Positions 42,753-52,461 of a stretch of 64,000 nucleotides of DNA are shown in pieces. The number at the start of each line of letters is the position of its first letter. Within the stretch, counting starts at the first letter, position 1. This DNA is from Ottowia sp. SB7-C50 (GTDB taxonomy: Bacteria > Pseudomonadota > Gammaproteobacteria > Burkholderiales > Burkholderiaceae_C), in contig NZ_CP136995.1 of assembly GCF_033110285.1 (NCBI RefSeq), positions 1,922,001 to 1,986,000 of the forward strand, given 5' to 3'. The position numbers were made by a program, and so were the translations under genes. The notes beneath the pieces are model-generated. The model made no database searches. It had not been told where the DNA came from and saw only the letters and a list, made by a program, of their open reading frames with translations.

Positions 42753-44592
42753 TCAGCGCCGTTGCGGTGGCAGATCCGTGCAGCTGCCGTGCGCCACCTC
42801 GGCCGCCATGCCAATGCTTTCGCCCAGCGTGGGGTGCGGGTGGATGGTCTTGCCGATGTCCACGGCGTCGGCGCCCATCTCGATGGCCAGGGCCACCTCG
42901 CCAATCATGTCGCCCGCGTGCGTGCCGACGATGCCGCCGCCCAGGATCTTGCCGTGGCCATGCGCTTCGGGGCTGTCGTCAAACAGCAGCTTGGTCATGC
43001 CCTCGTCGCGGCCGTTGGCAATGGCACGGCCCGAGGCCGTCCAGGGGAACAGGCCCTTCTTGACCTTGATGCCCTGCGCCTTGGCCTGGTCTTCGGTCAG
43101 GCCGACCCAGGCGACCTCGGGGTCGGTGTAGGCCACGCTGGGGATCACGCGGGCGTTGAAGGCGGACTTGGCCAGCGCCTCCTCGCCCTTCAACTCGCCG
43201 GCAATCACTTCGGCCGCCACGTGCGCCTCGTGCACCGCCTTGTGCGCCAGCATGGGCTGGCCGACGATGTCGCCGATGGCGAAGATGTGCGGCGCGTTGG
43301 TGCGCATCTGGATGTCGACGTTGATGAAGCCGCGGTCGGTCACCGCCACGCCCGCCTTGTCGGCGCCGATCTTCTTGCCGTTGGGACTGCGACCGACGGC
43401 TTGCAGGACCAGGTCGTAGGTTTGCGGCGCCGGGGCGCCCTCGCCTTCAAAGCTGACCTCGATGCCCGCATCGGTCACCTTGGCGGCCACCGTCTTGGTC
43501 TTGAGCATGATGTTGTCGAAGCGCGGCGCGTTGAGCTTCTGCCACACCTTCACCAGGTCGCGGTCAGCGCCCTGCATCAGGCCGTCGAGCATTTCGACCA
43601 CGTCCAGGCGCGCGCCCAGCGTGCTGTACACCGTGCCCATCTCCAGGCCGATGATGCCGCCGCCCAGGATGAGCATCTTCTTGGGCACCGATTTCAGCGC
43701 CAGCGCGCCGGTGGAGTCGACCACGCGCGGGTCTTCGGGCATGAAGGGCAGGCGCACGGCCTGCGAGCCGGCGGCGATGATGGCGCGCTTGAACTGAACC
43801 ACCTGCTTCTTGCCGGTTTTCTCCTGGCCGGTGCCGCTGGTTTCTTCCACTTCCAGGTGGTTGCTGCCGACGAAGGAGCCGTAGCCGCGCATCGTGGTGA
43901 CCTTGCGCATCTTGGCCATGGCGCCCAGGCCGCCGGTCAGCTTGCCGATGACCTTCTCTTTGTGGGCGCGCAGCTTGTCGATGTCGAGTTTGGGCGCGCC
44001 GCCGTAGTCGATGCCCAGCGCGGCCAGGTGGCTGACTTCGTCCATCACCGCCGCCACGTGCAGCAGCGCCTTCGACGGGATGCAGCCGACGTTCAGGCAC
44101 ACGCCCCCCCAGTTGCGCGTAACGCTCGACCAGCACGACCTTCAGGCCCAGATCGGCCGCGCGGAAGGCCGCCGAGTAGCCGCCGGGGCCGCCACCCAGC
44201 ACCAGCACATCGCAGTCCAGGTCGGCCTGGCCGCTGTAGGCCACGCCGGGGGCGGCACTGACGGGCGTCGGCGCCGGCGCAGGCGCTGCACTTTGTGTAG
44301 CGGCTGGCGCTGATGGAGCGGGCGCTGGCGCCGGTTTTGGCTCGGCAGCGGCGCCTTCGGCGTCGAGCACCAGCACCACCGTGCCTTCGTTCACCGTGTC
44401 GCCCAGCTTCACGGCCAGCGACTTCACGACGCCGGCGTGGCTGGAGGGAATCTCCATGCTCGCCTTGTCGGACTCGACGGTGATCAGGCTCTGCTCCACC
44501 TTCACGGCGTCGCCGGGCTTGACCAGCACTTCGATGACGGCGACGTCCTTGAAGTCGCCAATGTCGGGCACCTTGACTTGAATTTCTGCCAT
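42753..44592 (-). CDS. lpdA: Dihydrolipoyl dehydrogenase (E3) with N-terminal lipoyl domain, frameshifted in a G7 run
   Basis: E3 of pyruvate dehydrogenase; reoxidises dihydrolipoamide with FAD and NAD+. The N-terminal lipoyl domain (about 1-75, with the lipoyl lysine in ESDKASMEIP) is joined by an Ala/Pro linker to an FAD/NAD oxidoreductase (LVLGGGPGGYSAAFRAADLG). The frame breaks just before the redox pair: the upstream frame ends ERYAQLGG and the next frame continues VCLNVGCIPSKALLHV. Removing one G (C7 on the plus strand, 44104-44110) restores 612 residues (1840 to 1839 bases). E3 is essential for PDH, so a sequencing error is likely. Starts 15 bases after aceF. Confidence 0.9.
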
Positions 44593-44607
44593 GTCGTCAG
44601 CTCCCGA

Positions 44608-46315
44608 TCACAACAGCACGCGGCGGAAGTCGCCGAGGATCTGGCCAAGGTAGGCGTTGAAGCGCGCAGCCGCCGCACCGTCAATCACGCGGTGGTCCCA
44701 CGTCAGCGACAGCGGCAGCATCAGGCGCGGCTGGAAGGCCTTGCCGTCCCACACCGGCTCGATGTTCGAGCGGCACACCCCCCAGGAACGCCACCTCGGG
44801 CGCGTTGATGATGGGCGTGAAGTAACGCCCGCCAATGCCGCCCAGCGACGAGATGGTGAAGGTCGCGCCGCTCATGTCGGCCGGGCCCAGCTTGCCGTCG
44901 CGCGCCTTCTTGGCCAGCGCGCCCATTTCTTCGCTGATCTGAAGCACGCCCTTCTTGTCGGCGTCCTTGATGACGGGCACGACCAGGCCGTTGGGCGTGT
45001 CGGCGGCAAAGCCGATGTGCCAGTAGCTCTTGTAGATCAGCGCGTCGCCGTCCAGGCTGGAGTTGAACTCGGGAAACTTCTTCAGCGCGGCCACGCAGGC
45101 CTTGATGAGGAAGGCGAGCATCGTCACCTTGACGCCGCTCTTCTCGTTCTCCTTGTTGGTGGAGACGCGGAAGGCTTCGAGATCGGTGATGTCGGCGTCG
45201 TCGTGGTTGGTGACGGCCGGAATCATGATCGCGTTGCGCAGCAGGTTGGCGCCGCTGATCTTCTTGATGCGGCTCATCTCCTTGCGCTCGATCGGGCCGA
45301 ACTTGGCAAAGTCGACCTTCGGCCACGGGATCAGGTTTAGCTCGCCGCCACCCGTCACCGCGCCACCGCCGGCGGCCGGCGCGGCGCCCTGCGCCTTGGT
45401 GCGCGCGGTGCCGGCCATGACGGCCTTGGTGAAGTTCTGGATGTCGTCCTGCGTGATGCGGCCTTTGGGGCCAGTGCCGCTCACCTCATCGAGCGGCACG
45501 CCGAGTTCGCGCGCAAACTTGCGCACGGACGGGCTGGCGTATGGCAGGCCGATGGGCGGCTTGGTCGGGTCGTGTGCAGCAGCGGCAGCCGGCGCGGCGG
45601 ACGCCGATGCCGCGGCGGGTGCGGCCACCGGGGCGGCAGCCGGTGCGGCCGGTGCGGGTGCGGGGGCCGCAGGCGCAGGCGCGCCGGCGGGCGCGGCGGC
45701 CGAGCCTTGCAGTATGGCGATCAGGTCACCCATGTTGACGGTGTCGCCCACCTTGATCTTCATGTCCTGGATTACACCGGCGTGGCTGGAGGGGATCTCC
45801 ATCGACGCCTTGTCCGATTCGACGGTGATCAGGCTCTGCTCGACCTTGACGGTGTCGCCGGGCTTGACGAACACCTCGATCACGGCGACGTCCTTGAAGT
45901 CGCCGATGTCGGGCACGCGCACTTCCACCGGGCCGCTGGCGGCCGCGGGCGCGGCACCGCCGGCACCCGCGGTGTCGGCCGCGCGCGCCTGGGCCGAGGC
46001 TTCGCTGGCGCCCGGAACGACTTCGCTGCCGCCCACCGGCGGCTCGGCGTTGGCTGCAGCGTCGGCTGCACCGGCGCCGCTGGCCTCCAGCACGAGCACC
46101 ACGGAACCTTCGTTCACCGTGTCGCCCACCTTGACCTTGAGTTCCTTCACCACGCCGGCGGCGCTGGACGGAATCTCCATCGACGCCTTGTCGCTTTCCA
46201 CCGTGATGAGGGACTGTTCGACCTTGACCGTGTCGCCGGCCTTGACCAGCAGTTCGATGACGGCCACATCCTTGAAGTCGCCGATGTCCGGGACCTTGAC
46301 TTCCACCAATGCCAT
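44608..46315 (-). CDS. aceF: Dihydrolipoyllysine-residue acetyltransferase (E2), frameshifted near the C terminus
   Basis: E2 core of pyruvate dehydrogenase. Two N-terminal lipoyl domains (about 1-75 and 120-195, each with VESDKASMEIPSS and VPDIGDFKDVAVIE), an Ala/Pro-rich linker, an E3-binding domain (YASPSVRKFARELGVPLDEV), and the catalytic acyltransferase domain. In the first frame the catalytic end is lost after VAFLGG. The next frame continues GVCRSNIEPVWDGKAF and the catalytic LTWDHRVIDGAAAARF. Removing one G (C6 on plus, 44778-44783) restores 568 residues (1708 to 1707 bases). Without repair the enzyme lacks its active-site His. Between aceE and lpdA in one operon. Confidence 0.93.
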
Positions 46316-46327
46316 GTCTTGTCTCCC

Positions 46328-49054
46328 TCAGGCGTACAGCGGGTTGATCTTGTCGGTCTTGATGCCGTAGCGCTGGATGGCCTCGGCCACCCGGCTCATC
46401 GGCAGCTTGCCCTCGTCGGCCAGCGCACGCAGCGCGGCGACAACGAGGTAGTGCCGGTTCACCTCGAAGTGCTCGCGCAGCTTGCTGCGGAAATCGGAGC
46501 GGCCGAAGCCGTCGGTGCCCAGCACCATGTAGCGGCGGCCCACGCCCTTGTCGTCCTTCGGCAGGAAGGGGCGGATCTGCTCGACGAAGCTCTTCATGTA
46601 GTCCGTCGACGCCACCACCGGCCCGGCGTGCGCGGCCAGCTGTTGCGCCACGAAAGGCACGCGCTGCGGTTCGGTCGGGTGCAGCAGGTTCCAGCGCTCG
46701 CAGTCCTGGCCTTCGCGCGCCAGTTCGTTGAAGCTGGGGCAGCTCCACACGTCGGCGCCCACGCCCCAGTCCTTCAGCAGCAGTTCCTGTGCGGCGATCG
46801 ACTCGCGCAGGATGGTGCCCGAGCCGAGCAGCTGCACGCGCGCGGCGCCAGCGCCGGCGTCGCTGCCGGGCTTGCACAGGTACATGCCCTTGATGATCTG
46901 TTCTTCGGTGCCGGGCTGCAGGCCGGGCATGGCGTAGTTTTCGTTCAGCAGCGTCAGGTAGTAGTAGACGTTGTCCTGCTGTTCGACCATGCGCTTCAGG
47001 CCGTGGTGCAGGATCACGCCCACTTCGTGCGCGAAGGTCGGGTCGTACGACACGCAGTTGGGCACCGTGCCGGCCAGGATCTGGCTGTGGCCGTCTTCGT
47101 GCTGCAGGCCCTCGCCGTTGAGCGTGGTGCGCCCGCTGGTGCCGCCCAGCAGGAAGCCGCGCGCCTGCATGTCGCCGGCGGCCCAGGCCAGGTCGCCGAT
47201 GCGCTGGAAGCCGAACATCGAATAGAACACGTAGAACGGCATCATGATGCGATTGCTCGTGCTGTAGCTGGTGGCGGCGGCAATCCAGCTGGCCATGCCG
47301 CCGGCTTCGTTGATGCCTTCCTGCAGGATCTGGCCGGCCTTGTCTTCCCGGTAGTACATCACCTGGTCGCGGTCGACCGGGGTGTAGAGCTGGCCTTTCG
47401 GGTTGTAGATGCCGATCTGGCGGAACAGGCCTTCCATGCCGAAGGTACGTGCCTCGTCCACCAGGATGGGCACCACGCGCGGGCCGAATTCCTTGTCGCG
47501 CAGCAACTGCGTCAGAAAGCGCACGAAAGCCTGCGTCGTGCTGATCTCGCGGCCTTCGGCCGTGGGCTCCAGCACCGCCTTGAAGGTGTCGAGCGGCGGA
47601 ATGGTGAAGCGCTCGTCCGACACCGGGCGGCGCTGCGGCAGGTAGCCGCCCAGCGCCTGGCGGCGTTCCTGCAGGTACCTCATCTCCGGCGTGTCGTCGG
47701 CCGGCTTGTAGTACGGCAGCTTGTCCAGTTCGCTGTCGGGCACGGGGATGTTGAAGCGGTCGCGGATGTAGCGGATGTCCTCGTCCGACAGCTTCTTGGT
47801 CTGGTGCACGGTGTTGCGGGCTTCACCCGCCTTGCCCATGCCGTAGCCCTTGATGGTCTTGACCAGCAGCACCGTGGGCTGGCCCTGGTGGTGGTGGGCG
47901 GCGTGGAAGGCGGCGTACACCTTCTCCGGGTCGTGGCCGCCGCGGCGCAGTTCGAACACTTCCTCGTCGGTCATGTGCTCGACCAGCTTGGCGGTCTCGG
48001 GGTACTTGCCGAAGAAGTGCTTGCGCACGTAGGCGCCGTCGTTGGCCTTCATGGCCTGGTAGTCGCCGTCCAGTGTTTCCATCATCAGCTGACGCAGCTT
48101 GCCGGACTTGTCGCGTGCCAGCAGCTCGTCCCAGCCCTTGCCCCAGATCAGCTTGATGACGTTCCAGCCGCTGCCGCGGAATTCGCCTTCCAGTTCCTGG
48201 ATCACCTTGCCGTTGCCGCGCACCGGGCCGTCCAGGCGCTGCAGGTTGCAGTTGACGACGAAGATCAGGTTGTCCAGCCCTTCGCGCGCGGCCAGGCCGA
48301 TGGCGCCCATGCTCTCGGGCTCGTCCATCTCGCCGTCACCCAGGAACACCCACACCTTGCGCTTGGCCGTGTCGGCAATGCCGCGCGCGTGCAGGTACTT
48401 GAGGAAGCGCGCCTGGTAGATCGCCATCAGCGGGCCCAGGCCCATGCTGACGGTGGGGAACTGCCAGAAGCGCGGCATCAGCTTGGGGTGCGGGTAGCTG
48501 GACAGGCCCTTGCCATCGACTTCCTGGCGGAAGTTGTCCATCTGCTCTTCGGTGATGCGGCCTTCGAGGTAGGCGCGCGCGTAGATGCCGGGCGCGCTGT
48601 GGCCCTGGATGTAGAGGCAGTCGCCGCCGTGGTCGCCGCTGTCGGCGTGCCAGAAGTGGTTGAAGCCTGCGCCCAGCATGGACGCCAGCGAGGCGAAGGA
48701 GCCGATGTGGCCGCCCAGGTCGCCGCCGTCGGCGGGGTTCAGGCGGTTGGCGCGCACCACCATGGCCATGGCGTTCCAGCGCATGTAGGCGCGCAGGCGC
48801 TTTTCGATGGCGATGTTGCCGGGCGAGCGCGCTTCCTGCGCCGGCTCCAGCGTGTTCACATAGCCGGTGGTGGCCGAAAACGGCAGGTCGATGCTTTGCT
48901 GGCGCGCGTGTTCCAGCAGTTCTTCCAGCAGCTCGTGGGCGCGCTCGGGGCCTTCGCGCTCGATCACGGCAGAGAGCGCATCCAGCCACTCTCGGGTTTC
49001 CTGGGCGTCTATCTCTGCAGCGGCAACGGAATTTGCCTTGGGATCCTCGGACAT
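46328..49054 (-). CDS. aceE: Pyruvate dehydrogenase E1, homodimeric type
   Basis: A 908-residue AceE that decarboxylates pyruvate with thiamine diphosphate and acetylates E2. Conserved marks: HADSGDHGGDCLYIQGHSAP near residue 135, the thiamine motif GDGEMDEPESMGAIGLAARE near 235, and LIFVVNCNLQRLDGPVRGNG following. Intact, unlike the two genes behind it. The ATG at 49054 follows GAGGAGA; the earlier in-frame start at 49120 adds unrelated residues. aceF starts 12 bases after the stop. Divergent from the histidine kinase gene. Confidence 0.97.
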   Translation of the reverse strand: MSEDPKANSVAAAEIDAQETREWLDALSAVIEREGPERAHELLEELLEHARQQSIDLPFSATTGYVNTLEPAQEARSPGNIAIEKRLRAYMRWNAMAMVVRANRLNPADGGDLGGHIGSFASLASMLGAGFNHFWHADSGDHGGDCLYIQGHSAPGIYARAYLEGRITEEQMDNFRQEVDGKGLSSYPHPKLMPRFWQFPTVSMGLGPLMAIYQARFLKYLHARGIADTAKRKVWVFLGDGEMDEPESMGAIGLAAREGLDNLIFVVNCNLQRLDGPVRGNGKVIQELEGEFRGSGWNVIKLIWGKGWDELLARDKSGKLRQLMMETLDGDYQAMKANDGAYVRKHFFGKYPETAKLVEHMTDEEVFELRRGGHDPEKVYAAFHAAHHHQGQPTVLLVKTIKGYGMGKAGEARNTVHQTKKLSDEDIRYIRDRFNIPVPDSELDKLPYYKPADDTPEMRYLQERRQALGGYLPQRRPVSDERFTIPPLDTFKAVLEPTAEGREISTTQAFVRFLTQLLRDKEFGPRVVPILVDEARTFGMEGLFRQIGIYNPKGQLYTPVDRDQVMYYREDKAGQILQEGINEAGGMASWIAAATSYSTSNRIMMPFYVFYSMFGFQRIGDLAWAAGDMQARGFLLGGTSGRTTLNGEGLQHEDGHSQILAGTVPNCVSYDPTFAHEVGVILHHGLKRMVEQQDNVYYYLTLLNENYAMPGLQPGTEEQIIKGMYLCKPGSDAGAGAARVQLLGSGTILRESIAAQELLLKDWGVGADVWSCPSFNELAREGQDCERWNLLHPTEPQRVPFVAQQLAAHAGPVVASTDYMKSFVEQIRPFLPKDDKGVGRRYMVLGTDGFGRSDFRSKLREHFEVNRHYLVVAALRALADEGKLPMSRVAEAIQRYGIKTDKINPLYA

Positions 49055-49147
49055 CGCTTGTCTCCTCGTCTTTCTATGTCGATGAAGGTCATTGTGAATC
49101 AAGCCGCGATCATCGCACAAACTCCGTATTTTTCAAATAGAGAATTT

Positions 49148-49171
49148 AAATATCACAATACGAAATATCAC
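49148..49171. promoter_or_regulatory. AT-rich direct repeat AAATATCAC between aceE and the sensor kinase gene
   Basis: AAATATCAC occurs at 49148-49156 and 49163-49171, 15 bases apart, in an AT-rich stretch between two divergent genes. It is a candidate operator, perhaps for the neighbouring response regulator. No regulator was tested. Confidence 0.4.
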
Positions 49172-49226
49172 TGGTTTTGAGCCCCATCACGGGCCGGCAA
49201 TCACCGTACCACTACACTGGCCGCCC

Positions 49227-51749
49227 ATGCCGACCCACAGCGCCGCCACCGTGCTCGACCCCAGCGCATCGCGCCCCTGGTGGCAGCGCGGCCTGCTGGC
49301 GCAGGACCGCATCGCCCATCTGGCGCCGCTGGCGGCGGTGCTTTTGTTCCTGGCCGCCATCGTGTCGGCCTTCTGGTACCTGCGCCTCGAAGAAGTGCGG
49401 CGCGAGCAGGAAGCGGTCAAGCGCGACGTCGAATACAGCCAGCAGCGCCTGCGCCTGCGGCTGCTGGAGCGGCAGGAGCAGCTGATGCGGCTGGCACGCG
49501 ACATGGCCGACCGCGAGATGTCGACACTGCAGTTCGACTTTCGCGCCGAGGCGCTGGTGTCGCAGTTCCCCGAGCTGGTGGCGCTGAGCTGGCTGGACCA
49601 GAACCGCCAGTTCCGCGCCAGCCAGGCGTCGCCCAGCGTGTCGCCGGTGCGTGACTGGGTGTCCGAAGGTCAGCTGAAACCCGGCGACGCTGAAATCGGC
49701 TACGGCCTGGCCAAAGACCTGCGCCAGCCCGTCTATACCCAGCCGCACGCCACGCCCGGCAGTGAGCCCGAGCTGTACCTGCACGTACCCATCACCCCGC
49801 GCGGCGAATTCGCCGGCACGCTGCTGGCCGAATACTCGGTCGACGGCCTGCTGCGCTACAGCGTGCCGGCCGAAGTGCTGGCCAAGTATGCGGTGGCGCT
49901 GCTCGACGCCAAGGGCCAGCTGCTGGCCGGGCAGACCATTCCGGATCGCCAGGGCCTGGCCGAGCAACTGCCGTGGGCGGGCAAGGTGAACGAGTTCGAA
50001 ATTCCCGTCTCGCCCGTCGGCAACGGGCTGGTGCTGCGAGCGCAGGCCTGGCGCACGTCGCAGGGCGTGGTGGGCGGCACGCTGTTCTGGCTGGTCGCCG
50101 TGCTGGCGACGATGACGGCGTGGATGCTGATCGCCAACTGGCGCCAGTCGCAGCGCCGCCAGCAGGCGCAGCAGGCGCTGCAGGCCGAAACCAGCTTCCG
50201 CCGCGCGATGGAGAACTCCATGCTCACCGGCATGCGCGCGCTCGATCTGCAAGGCCGCATCACCTACGTCAACCCCGCCTTTTGCCAGATGACCGGCTGG
50301 AGCGAGGACGAGCTGATCGGCCAGACCGAGCCCTTCAGCTACTGGCCGCCCGAGGACCACGACGCGCTGTCGGCGCGCCTGAACGACGAGCTGGACGGCG
50401 GCGCCGAATCGTCGGGCTTTCAGATGCGGGTGCAGCGCAAGGACGGCACCGTGTTCGACGCCCGGCTGTACGTGTCACCGCTGATCGACGCCACCGGCAA
50501 GCAGACCGGCTGGATGGCATCGATGACCGACATCACCGAGCCCAACCGCGTGCGTCGCCAGCTTTCGGCGTCGTATGAGCGCTTCACGACCGTGCTGGAA
50601 GCGCTGGATGCTTCGGTTTCCGTAGCGCCACTGGGCAGTGAGGAACTGCTGTTTGCCAACAAGCTGTACCGCCAGTGGTTCGACGCCACCACCAGCGGCC
50701 ACCTGAAGCTGGTGGCGCGCGCCGGCACGCCCGAAACACAGCTGTCCGACGAAAGCCTGGACACGGTGGATTCGTTTGCCGGTCTGCCGATGGACAGCCT
50801 GACCACCACGCCGGTGGCCGAGCACGCCGAGGTCTACATCGAGCGCCTGGGCAAGTGGCTGGAAGTGCGTTCGCGCTACCTCAACTGGGTGGACGGGCGG
50901 CTGGCGCAGATGGTGATCGCCACCGACATCACCGCGCGCCGCCATGCCGAGGAGCAGGCCGCCGCGCAGGCCGAGCGCGCGCAGACCGCCAGCCGCCTCA
51001 TCACCATGGGCGAAATGGCGTCCAGCGTGGCGCACGAACTGAACCAGCCGCTCACGGCCATCAGCAACTACTGCACCGGCATGATCTCGCGCATCAAGGG
51101 CGGCAGCATCAGCCAGGACGACCTGCTGGGCGCGCTGGACAAGACCGCGCGCCAGGCGCAGCGTGCCGGCCAGGTGGTGCAGCACATCCGCAGCTTCGTC
51201 AAGCGCAGCGAGCCGCGCCGCGAATGGGCCGAGGTGGCCACCATGATGGAACAGGTGCTGGAACTGGCCGACATCGAGCTGCGCCGACGCCAGATCCGGC
51301 TGACGCACCACATCGCTCCGGGTCTGCCCGCGATGTATGTCGACCCGATCCTGATCGAGCAGGTCGTCATTAACCTGATCAAGAACGGCGCCGAATCCAT
51401 CGACGCCGCGCAGCGCGTCACCGGCAACCGCGTGGTCGACCTGCGCGTGATGCAGCGCGACGTCGAAGACCTGCCCACCATGCACTTCAGCGTGACCGAT
51501 TCGGGCCGCGGCCTGTCGCCCGAAGCGCTGGCGCGGCTGTACGAAGCTTTCTTCTCCACCAAGGCCGAAGGCCTGGGCATCGGGCTCAATCTGTGCCGCT
51601 CGATCATCGAGTCGCACCAAGGCCGGATCAGCGCGGAGAACCTCTACAATGCCGGCCAAGTCGTGGGCTGCCGCTTCAGTTTCTGGATCCCGGTGGGCCC
51701 CGTTCCGGATGCGCTGGCATCCACCCCGAACGCCAGGACAGTTGCATGA
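49227..51749 (+). CDS. Membrane-bound PAS sensor histidine kinase
   Basis: An 840-residue sensor. TM1 is at about 32-53, a periplasmic sensor of about 220 residues follows (MARDM..EYSVDGLLR), TM2 at about 279-303, then two PAS domains (about 320-430 with NPAFCQMTGWSEDELIGQTE, and 445-560). A short coiled region precedes the HisKA domain (H603 in SSVAHELNQPLTAISNY). The HATPase domain holds IKNGAESID as N box, FSVTDSGRGLS and FSTKAEGLGIGLN. It overlaps the response regulator (ATGA at 51746-51749). The signal is unknown; the divergent aceE suggests a carbon or redox link. The architecture is like FixL/TtrS relatives. Confidence 0.93.
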   Translation: MPTHSAATVLDPSASRPWWQRGLLAQDRIAHLAPLAAVLLFLAAIVSAFWYLRLEEVRREQEAVKRDVEYSQQRLRLRLLERQEQLMRLARDMADREMSTLQFDFRAEALVSQFPELVALSWLDQNRQFRASQASPSVSPVRDWVSEGQLKPGDAEIGYGLAKDLRQPVYTQPHATPGSEPELYLHVPITPRGEFAGTLLAEYSVDGLLRYSVPAEVLAKYAVALLDAKGQLLAGQTIPDRQGLAEQLPWAGKVNEFEIPVSPVGNGLVLRAQAWRTSQGVVGGTLFWLVAVLATMTAWMLIANWRQSQRRQQAQQALQAETSFRRAMENSMLTGMRALDLQGRITYVNPAFCQMTGWSEDELIGQTEPFSYWPPEDHDALSARLNDELDGGAESSGFQMRVQRKDGTVFDARLYVSPLIDATGKQTGWMASMTDITEPNRVRRQLSASYERFTTVLEALDASVSVAPLGSEELLFANKLYRQWFDATTSGHLKLVARAGTPETQLSDESLDTVDSFAGLPMDSLTTTPVAEHAEVYIERLGKWLEVRSRYLNWVDGRLAQMVIATDITARRHAEEQAAAQAERAQTASRLITMGEMASSVAHELNQPLTAISNYCTGMISRIKGGSISQDDLLGALDKTARQAQRAGQVVQHIRSFVKRSEPRREWAEVATMMEQVLELADIELRRRQIRLTHHIAPGLPAMYVDPILIEQVVINLIKNGAESIDAAQRVTGNRVVDLRVMQRDVEDLPTMHFSVTDSGRGLSPEALARLYEAFFSTKAEGLGIGLNLCRSIIESHQGRISAENLYNAGQVVGCRFSFWIPVGPVPDALASTPNARTVA

Positions 51750-52372
51750 GTTTGATCCCGAAGCGAGGCACGGTTTATGTGGTGGACGACGACGAGGCCG
51801 TGCGCGATTCGGTGCAATGGCTGCTCGAAGGCCAGGCCTTCCGCGTGCGCTGCTTCGAATCGGCCGAAGTGCTGCTGGCCCGCTACGACCCGCGCGAAGT
51901 CGCCTGCCTGATCGTCGACATCCGCATGGACGGCATGAGCGGGCTGGAGTTACAGGACCGCCTGATTGAGCGCAACTCGCCGCTGCCCCTGGCCTTCATC
52001 ACCGGCCACGGCGACGTGCCGCTGGCCGTCGACGCCATGAAGAAAGGCGCGATGGACTTCATCCAGAAGCCCTTCAAGGAAGACCACCTGGTTCCGCTGG
52101 TCGAGCGCATGCTGGAGCACGCGTGCACCACCTTCGCCGAACATCAGCAGGCCGCCACGCGCGACGCGCTGCTGGCCAAGCTGACGGGCCGCGAGGCGCA
52201 GGTGCTGGAACGGATCGTCGCCGGCCGCCTGAACAAGCAGATCGCCGACGACCTGGGCATCAGCATCAAGACGGTGGAGGCGCATCGCGCCAACATCATG
52301 GAAAAACTCGGCGCCAATACCGTGGCTGACCTGTTGAAAATTGCGCTGGGCCAGAACTCGGGCAAGACCTGA
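51746..52372 (+). CDS. FixJ/NarL family two-component response regulator
   Basis: A 208-residue regulator with a receiver domain (phospho-acceptor D58 in CLIVDIRMDGMSG; acidic DDDE at 14-17; K in FIQKPFKEDHL) and a C-terminal LuxR helix-turn-helix with LTGREAQVLERIVAGRLNKQ, then IADDLGISIKTVEAHRANIM. Its ATG overlaps the kinase stop, so both are made together. The target genes are not visible; autoregulation or control of the divergent PDH operon is possible. Confidence 0.95.
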   Translation: MSLIPKRGTVYVVDDDEAVRDSVQWLLEGQAFRVRCFESAEVLLARYDPREVACLIVDIRMDGMSGLELQDRLIERNSPLPLAFITGHGDVPLAVDAMKKGAMDFIQKPFKEDHLVPLVERMLEHACTTFAEHQQAATRDALLAKLTGREAQVLERIVAGRLNKQIADDLGISIKTVEAHRANIMEKLGANTVADLLKIALGQNSGKT

Positions 52373-52395
52373 GCCGCGAGCCGCCATCCTCATAC

Positions 52396-52450
52396 TCTTT
52401 TTTTGATAGCTGCTCGCGCTTTACTGACAAGCGCCAGCGGCTTTTTTGTT
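52396..52450 (+). repeat. Dispersed GATAGCTGC..AAGCGC repeat before folD
   Basis: TTTTTTTGATAGCTGCTCGC, GCTTTACTGACAAGCGCCAG, then CGGCTTTTTTG: a near full-length copy with GCGCTT/AAGCGC arms and flanking T tracts. Confidence 0.85.
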
Positions 52451-52461
52451 GATAAATCACC

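Noticed and set aside
41130..44261. 1043-codon open frame antisense to the glycosidase-like gene and lpdA
   Set aside because: Crosses two genes and the terminator, no recognisable protein pattern.
45572..49180. 1202-codon open frame antisense to aceF and aceE
   Set aside because: Entirely opposite conserved genes and composed of low-complexity residues; a shadow frame.
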